Below are positions 9,667-14,595 of a stretch of 14,595 nucleotides of DNA, piece after piece (the first letter of the stretch is position 1; each line of letters begins with the position of its first letter). Under the pieces are notes generated by a model. It saw only the letters and a program-made list of their open reading frames with translations, was not told the origin of the DNA and did not search any database. The DNA is from Dinochytrium kinnereticum (taxonomy: Eukaryota > Chytridiomycota > Chytridiomycetes > Chytridiales > Chytridiaceae): assembly GCA_027604005.1 (NCBI GenBank), contig JADGJT010000498.1, positions 1 to 14,595 on the forward strand. The letters run 5' to 3'. The translations under genes and the position numbers were made by a program.

Positions 9667-12492
9667 TCAATTATTCTCATCGTCTTCATTATTGGGAGGA
9701 GGAGGAGGAGGGGGTGAAGAAGTGGTGATGATGACCTGAGACCCATTCAAAGATTGATTTGCAGCACGTTCGGATCGAGCTTTCCAGTACGCGCGGTTGT
9801 GGGCTATATTGTCCATCTGGCATTTGAGGTCCTCCATCATGAAGCCTGACCAGGCCTCGAAGAGGGGGTGAACTATAAAGTCGATGAAGCCCTGGGGGGA
9901 AAAGGGGGGAAAAGGGTTCTGTTAATAAAAAAGAAGAAGAAAAGGGAGGAGGCCTAGCAATCAGGAGAGAATGAAAACGGTGCTTACAATCTGGCATTTC
10001 GGCACATCCGTCGTCTCCCTGTTCATGAACATGGAGATAGGCAATCCAAGCCTCTTCTCCTCGTCACCCTGCCTAAAAAACTCCTCACAGATCAAGTCGG
10101 TCCAAATCCGACAACTCTCATTCGGCTTTGTTGGGTTATTGACATCAGCGCACTTGATGGCAATATTAAGAATAAGCTTCCTGTCCTGTCGATTCTCAAA
10201 GTTGAATCCATTGCCCGTCAACTTATTCTTGAACTTTCCGATCCAATCAAAATGCATCGCCATATCTGTTGCCAGGACCATGGACACCACGGACTCCCTG
10301 ACGAGTTTTCTCGCTTCAGAGGTGAACCCAGCAAAGATATCGTACTCCTCATTCTGGATCATCTCAAAAATGGAGGCGCAGTGAAAGTTCTCGAGAACTG
10401 ATTGATCGTTGTACCGAATGGTGAGAGGGTTGAGGGTTGAGATGAGGAAAGCGTTGTTGACACCTGGATGCATGTAATCGTGAATGATGGGAGCGATCAG
10501 TGATGCTAATTGTTCCTCTCCGCTCAAATGCTGCCAGAGTCTTTTCCTTGTGACATAGTAATGCATCGAGTGGGTCACGTCGGCGGCGTGAAGGGCGTTG
10601 TGATAGGGGTTGGTGGGTTTATATCCTTGCTCGATTTTTGTGAGCCAGTGTTTGAACTTGCTCTCCGACATGCTGTACTTGACAAAGATATCGTGGTATC
10701 TGAATACATACCAACCCAGGTAGAACAGTACTCGGCCGTTCGATGCACGGTCAATCTCAAAGATGTCAAAGTTGGGGTTCTCCACATCCTCCAGAAGGAC
10801 AAAGACCTTAGCGTCGGCTGTTGAGATGACGTGATCAACGTCTGGTGAGAAGGAAACTTCTCTTTGATGTGAGCCGGTCCCCCCCACGCTTCCGTGAGGA
10901 AGGATTTGAATGACATCATTTACCGCGCTAATGGTGAATGAAGGATTGCTCCGCATGCTTGAAGCCCTTGTGCCCTTTGTCTCTGGCGTCCTGGCTGCAG
11001 GGAGAAGCATATCGTTGAGCCAATCATGAACATCAGCATCAGCGGGTTTCTGATAGATATCCGGGTTGAAGAGCTGATCGGATGACAAGATGCCAATGAT
11101 GAATTCAATCTCCTCCGCGAGGGAGTTATCTACATCCTGAGTATCTTTTATCTCCTTCAGTATCTGGGTGGCTTTTGAGAGTGGGGCTTCAAGATCAATC
11201 TCTTCATCATTTCTCGCCCTCCGCAGCTGTTTTCGAAGATCAACGTTGGCGAGGTATAACTGATTCATGTAGTTCTCCCTTTCTACCAGCGTCCACGCGT
11301 TGCTCTTAATGAATCTCTCCATCATCACAAATGCTGCAATGACGGCGATGCACGCTACTACTAGAATACCCTCGTTCCAGCCTCGTACGGGCTCGTTGGA
11401 ATCTATCTCGACTCCTCCGCAATACCATTCAAAGCATCTGGAATAGTACCTTGACAAGGTCAAAACGCTGAGGCCATATAACGCCATCATTGTCTACACA
11501 TTGGTAAAATGCAAAGTATTAGTGCCAATTGAATCAATTATTTAGGTATAAAAGCAAAACAAAACAACTCGCCAGGTGTAAAGCAAGGATAAGGAAAGGG
11601 AGAAAAGACATCATACCAGTGAATAGATGATGAGGTGTTTTTGAAGGTCCTCGTGGCCAGACTGAAGGTATATGACGAGGAACGACACATACCACAGCAC
11701 CATGACAATCATATGGATCTCCCGCGATATGATGATGACCAACACAAATGGTATGAGGGACAGGTAAAAAGGAGAGACCGAATTTGGGCTCCGCGCATAT
11801 ATAACTCTCGATATCTGAAGAACAAAGACGGCTAGAGTGGCATAGAAGAAGCCAGTGAAGAATCGAATGTACGGAGCCCAATTGACTTGATTGGCCACCA
11901 TAAGAACGAGCGGAAAGTAGATGTAGTGAAATGTCATTTGCAGCATGATAGGGCCTCGTAAGGGGTGCCCGACCTCCTTGAGCCTTTCCTTCAGTGTGTT
12001 TGAGATGACGGAGAAGTTATCGCCTGCGGTAGATCCCCTCCCAGCACCCGTCCCTCCAGCCCCCCCACAACCTTTCCGCTTATCTCCAGCCCCACGATCG
12101 TTCTTGGGAATCCCAGACTTTACCCTCGCTTGGGACTGTAAAGGTACTCCAAAGCTCTCAGACTGACTTGCAGTCCCCATCGGCGTCCGTCTATTGAGAG
12201 GCACGACCCGCCGATTGTCAACGGTTGACCTGCTCCATTTTGAGGACCAGTGGGACCCTGTACCATGAAAGCTCCCAGGTGTGTAGGAGCTGCTGTTCCC
12301 AGTCTGTGAGATCCCGCGTTGTGAAATCCCTGCAGCGTTGTTGATGGATCTGTCTCCAACGTTTCCACCGATCGAGGAAGTGTTGGCGTTGCTGTAGAAG
12401 GAGGCGTTGGGACGGATGTTGCGGCCGGAGAACTGGAAGGAGAGGTTGCTCGGGAGCCGACTGGACGAGTGCTGGCTCTCTGCGTATGGCAT
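9667..12492 (-). CDS. Six-transmembrane class I cyclic-nucleotide phosphodiesterase
   Basis: Three exons, complement(join(9667..9891,9988..11493,11617..12492)), give about 868 aa. Both introns (96 and 123 bp) have GTAAGC/GTATGA donors and clean AG acceptors. The protein hydrolyses cAMP and/or cGMP. Residues 1-180 are Ser/Asn/Gly-rich and probably disordered. Six hydrophobic helices follow at about 182-203, 208-228, 241-259, 260-276, 286-305 and 334-350. A charged helical linker, perhaps a coiled coil, covers about 355-388 (ERENYMNQLYLANVDLRKQL). The catalytic domain (about 520-815) has H590 and H594 in YHNALHAADV, HDYMHPGVNN (H630, D631, H634), D742 in KCADVNNP, and the substrate-pocket glutamine Q793 just before GFIDFIVHPLFEAW. 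All metal ligands are present, so it should be active. The C-terminal tail has a run of seven prolines and then acidic residues. The start is uncertain: the frame stays open 39 codons upstream without an ATG, and an acceptor-like CCCGCAG ends at 12516, so an extra 5' exon is possible. Confidence 0.88.
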
Positions 12493-13258
12493 CGCTTTGG
12501 ATGATCCCGGGGAGGCTGCGGGATGGCCAGTGTGCAGTCGACGGCCAGGCAGGCAAAACAAGGAATTGGAAATGTCAACTTTCTCAATGACAATTATATT
12601 TCCGGTCACCCTTTGCGCACTTCAATGCTCCCAAAGCAACGAACGACCGCCACAACGACGGCCTTCCGCGCAGACGGGAAGCACGACGACGCGGCGCTGC
12701 GTCCCTTCGCACAGGTGGGCTGGCAGTGCCGGCGCAGGAGCAGAAGACTGAGCAGCAAAGCAGGCTCTGTACAATGAGCAGCATTTATTTGATTTCCTTC
12801 TGGGACGCCCGCCGCCTGTCCCCATCCCCAGCGGCGCCTCATGAGAGGGCCTCTTGTCTCCACCTACCCTTGCCAGATGGCAGCAGCGCGCGTGCCTCTG
12901 GCCATCGCTCAGGTCAAAGGCAGCCAGCCATCTTTTGTGTCCCGCAAAAGTCTCTTTTGGCCAACAGAAACAGAAAAAAATAATAATGAGTGAAATGCCA
13001 GCACCAGAGTATCTGATTGGCTGATTTGCGGAAGATATGCAGAAAATGGGGACCTCCCCCTTTTTTGCATTTTGAGATTGTTCGAATTTCACCTTTCGAA
13101 CTTTTCACCGCAACTGACGACGACCTCCACCCGCCAACTGCCAACCACACCCGACTGCCTACCCCATCTCAGCCATCTAGCCTCACAGCGCATCCGTCAG
13201 CCGCACTCAGCTCATCGCACACACTCACACGCACACACCTTGAGGTTCTTGCTCTGCA
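12493..13258. promoter_or_regulatory. Divergent promoter between phosphodiesterase and H2A.Z
   Basis: 766 bp separate the two proposed starts. The phosphodiesterase side (about 12600-12930) is GC-rich and contains open frames on both strands that look like nothing known; an unseen first exon of the phosphodiesterase could lie here. The H2A.Z side carries a CCAAT box (13013-13024) and, close to the start, a pyrimidine/CA-rich stretch (about 13190-13240) that should be 5' UTR or core promoter. Confidence 0.55.
13013..13024 (-). promoter_or_regulatory. CCAAT box (NF-Y/HAP-type)
   Basis: The plus strand reads CTGATTGGCTGA, matching the extended NF-Y consensus. It shares eleven bases with the box at 4394. 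It lies 235 bp before the proposed H2A.Z start, in keeping with the CCAAT boxes common in histone promoters. Confidence 0.5.
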
Positions 13259-14062
13259 ATGGTCTGTGCAAAGTGCCAAGGCCAAGGAATGATGCGCTAA
13301 ACCAAACATTCCCAATTCAACCCTCTCCTCCCCTGCTGCATCACAAATATCAAACAGGCCGACACTTCCGCGTCCAACAAGGAGAAAAAGGAAAAGGCCA
13401 TCCCAATCTCTCGTGCTGCGAGGGTGAGTTTTCTACCACCAAACTTTCACCTGGCCGCCCGCAGTTCAACCATCGATCTAACATCAAGGAAACCCTCTTT
13501 TGTCTCTGTGACAGGCCGGTCTTCAATTTCCAGTCGGTCGTATCCACAGGTATTTAAAGTACAAGTCAGCCAACAACATCCGAGTCGGGGCAAAAGCCGC
13601 CGTCTACTCAGCTGCCATCTTGGAATACCTTACAGCAGAGGTCCTCGAGCTTGCTGGAAATGCCTCAAAGGATTTGAATGTGAAGAGGATAACTCCTAGG
13701 CATCTCCAACTGGCCATCAGGGGAGATGAGGAGCTGGATTCTCTCATTAGGGCAACCATTGCTGGCGGAGGTGAGTTTAGAACGATTTCGGAGAGCTCGT
13801 TGAATTGTCCCAAAGGCGGCTGAGGACCGCAGTCGGACCTAAGCCTCTTTTTCCCCCTGACTTTCTCTCTATTTCTCCTCAAACCTCTGGCTAACATCTA
13901 AACTTCTTTCCATCAAAGGTGTCATCCCTCACATTCATGTAAGTTTCACCACATGTAACCTCTTCTCCCTCGGCGAGCACCCTTACTTACCATCTCCAAA
14001 CTTAGAAATCTTTGATTGGGAAAGTTCCCACAGAAAAACCAAAGAAGGTCCCCGCCGCGTGA
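13259..14062 (+). CDS. HTZ1: Histone H2A.Z
   Basis: Five exons, join(13259..13261,13358..13423,13515..13770,13919..13938,14006..14062), give 133 aa. The core reads [15 protein letters not shown], then [61 protein letters not shown] in continuous frame, then the H2A.Z-type GGGVIPHIHKSLIGK end. Residues that mark H2A.Z rather than canonical H2A are the [16 protein letters not shown] loop, [11 protein letters not shown] and the HIHKSL docking region. There is no C-terminal SQ motif, so it is not H2A.X. It replaces H2A in nucleosomes near promoters, placed by SWR1-type remodellers. Exons 2-5 are secure. Exon 1 is inferred: an ATG with a good context (G at -3) directly followed by a GTCTGT donor joins in frame to GCCGACACT. 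Introns measure 96, 91, 148 and 67 bp; exon 4 is only 20 nt. Confidence 0.93.
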
Positions 14063-14595
14063 GAGACCATACGCAATTATGCATTACCATCCCCCTTCTA
14101 CCGCATGCTTCGCCTCAACTAGGAATTCAAAAGCATTACGCATGTCCCAGAATTCAGCCCGTAATTCTTTTGGAAAGACCGCCTTCCTCCATCGAGGCTT
14201 GCCCTATATCCCACCCCGCCTCTCAATCAATTCCCCGTACTCGCCGGCCTTGTTTTTTTCTGTCTTTTTCTCACGCTACTGTGCTTGAATTTTGTCCGTC
14301 CTTATCTGTTCTTGCTTTGGGTAAATTGGGGAAGAGGAATTTGAAGAGATGTGTTTAAAAGGATCTTGGTTGCTTCGGGCTGTTGTCTTTTGCGTGCTCT
14401 GGTTCTGTTTCCCTTTTACTTTTGGGTATATGCTCATCTTGCTTTTTCTTAAATTTTCTTTTTTCTATTACCCCTTTCCTATTTTTTTTTTTTTTTTTTT
14501 GTTGAGAATGGAGAAGACGACCGGATAATTTATTACAATTTGAAGATACACGATTGACCCAAACTGTGTGAGAATCCGCAACAGTGTTTGTCAAG
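14063..14595. other. H2A.Z downstream flank
   Basis: No gene is recognised. The H2A.Z 3' UTR should occupy the first part. I see neither a histone stem-loop, which H2A.Z genes usually lack, nor a clear AATAAA on the plus strand. The sequence grows T-rich to the right. Confidence 0.5.
14482..14500. repeat. Poly(T) tract, 19 bases
   Basis: An uninterrupted run of T lies downstream of H2A.Z and is the longest homopolymer in the window. Shorter T runs occur in MFE-2 introns (7020-7031) and in the 3' region at 9167-9180, so this seems to be a general trait of non-coding DNA in this genome rather than a mobile-element tail. Confidence 0.8.

Noticed and set aside
9961..12492. Rhodopsin-phosphodiesterase (light sensor) reading of the membrane PDE
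   Set aside because: Only six hydrophobic segments are visible. The last one (GILVVACIAVIAAFVMMERF) has no lysine in the middle for retinal attachment, and no microbial-rhodopsin motifs are seen.
13080..13090. tRNA-like B-box (GTTCGAATTTC)
   Set aside because: No matching A-box, acceptor stem or cloverleaf could be found around it.
12622..13092. 156-codon minus-strand open frame upstream of the phosphodiesterase
   Set aside because: Composition is low-information, there is no recognisable domain, and it overlaps other open frames on both strands of a GC-rich stretch.
14482..14500. Poly(T) tract as the tail of a retroelement
   Set aside because: No reverse transcriptase, target-site duplication or element body is visible beside it, and T runs are common in this non-coding DNA.

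Overview
The window reads as nuclear DNA of a fungus-like eukaryote. Its genes are broken by short GT-AG introns (55-256 bp), many with CTAAC-like branch sites and pyrimidine-rich tails. Intergenic gaps are only 0.4-0.8 kb, and both strands carry genes. The gene content (a two-dehydrogenase peroxisomal multifunctional enzyme, an F-box protein of fungal style, an animal-like H2A.Z and a class I cyclic-nucleotide phosphodiesterase with a membrane anchor) suits an early-diverging, perhaps zoosporic (chytrid-type) fungus. That placement is an inference. No mobile element, viral gene, tRNA, rRNA or CRISPR array was recognised.

Layout, left to right. (1) 1-371 holds no gene. (2) 372-1975, minus: a two-exon ARMT1/DUF89 subfamily III damage-control phosphatase, 486 aa. 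(3) 1976-2597: the ARMT1 upstream region and the F-box gene's 3' end. (4) 2598-4032, minus: a three-exon F-box protein, 431 aa, with an N-terminal CxxC and a DEK_C-like C terminus. (5) 4033-4567: a divergent promoter with a CCAAT (NF-Y/HAP) box. (6) 4568-9033, plus: an eleven-exon peroxisomal MFE-2/FOX2, 1048 aa, made of two SDR domains, hydratase 2, SCP2 and a C-terminal AKL. (7) 9034-9666: a convergent T-rich 3' region. (8) 9667-12492, minus: a three-exon phosphodiesterase, about 868 aa, with six predicted transmembrane helices before the catalytic domain. (9) 12493-13258: a second divergent promoter with the same CCAAT box. (10) 13259-14062, plus: a five-exon histone H2A.Z, 133 aa. (11) 14063-14595: a T-rich downstream flank.

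The genes look like unrelated housekeeping and signalling functions: metabolite or protein repair, ubiquitin ligase targeting, peroxisomal beta-oxidation, cyclic-nucleotide breakdown at a membrane, and chromatin. There is no sign of a cluster with one shared pathway. The most unusual items are the membrane-anchored phosphodiesterase, the intron pattern of the duplicated SDR domains in the multifunctional enzyme (including an 11-nt microexon), the F-box/DEK_C-like pairing, and an H2A.Z whose first exon seems to code only the start methionine. All exon joins were worked out by hand from reading frame, splice consensus and protein family conservation; no transcript data were available.
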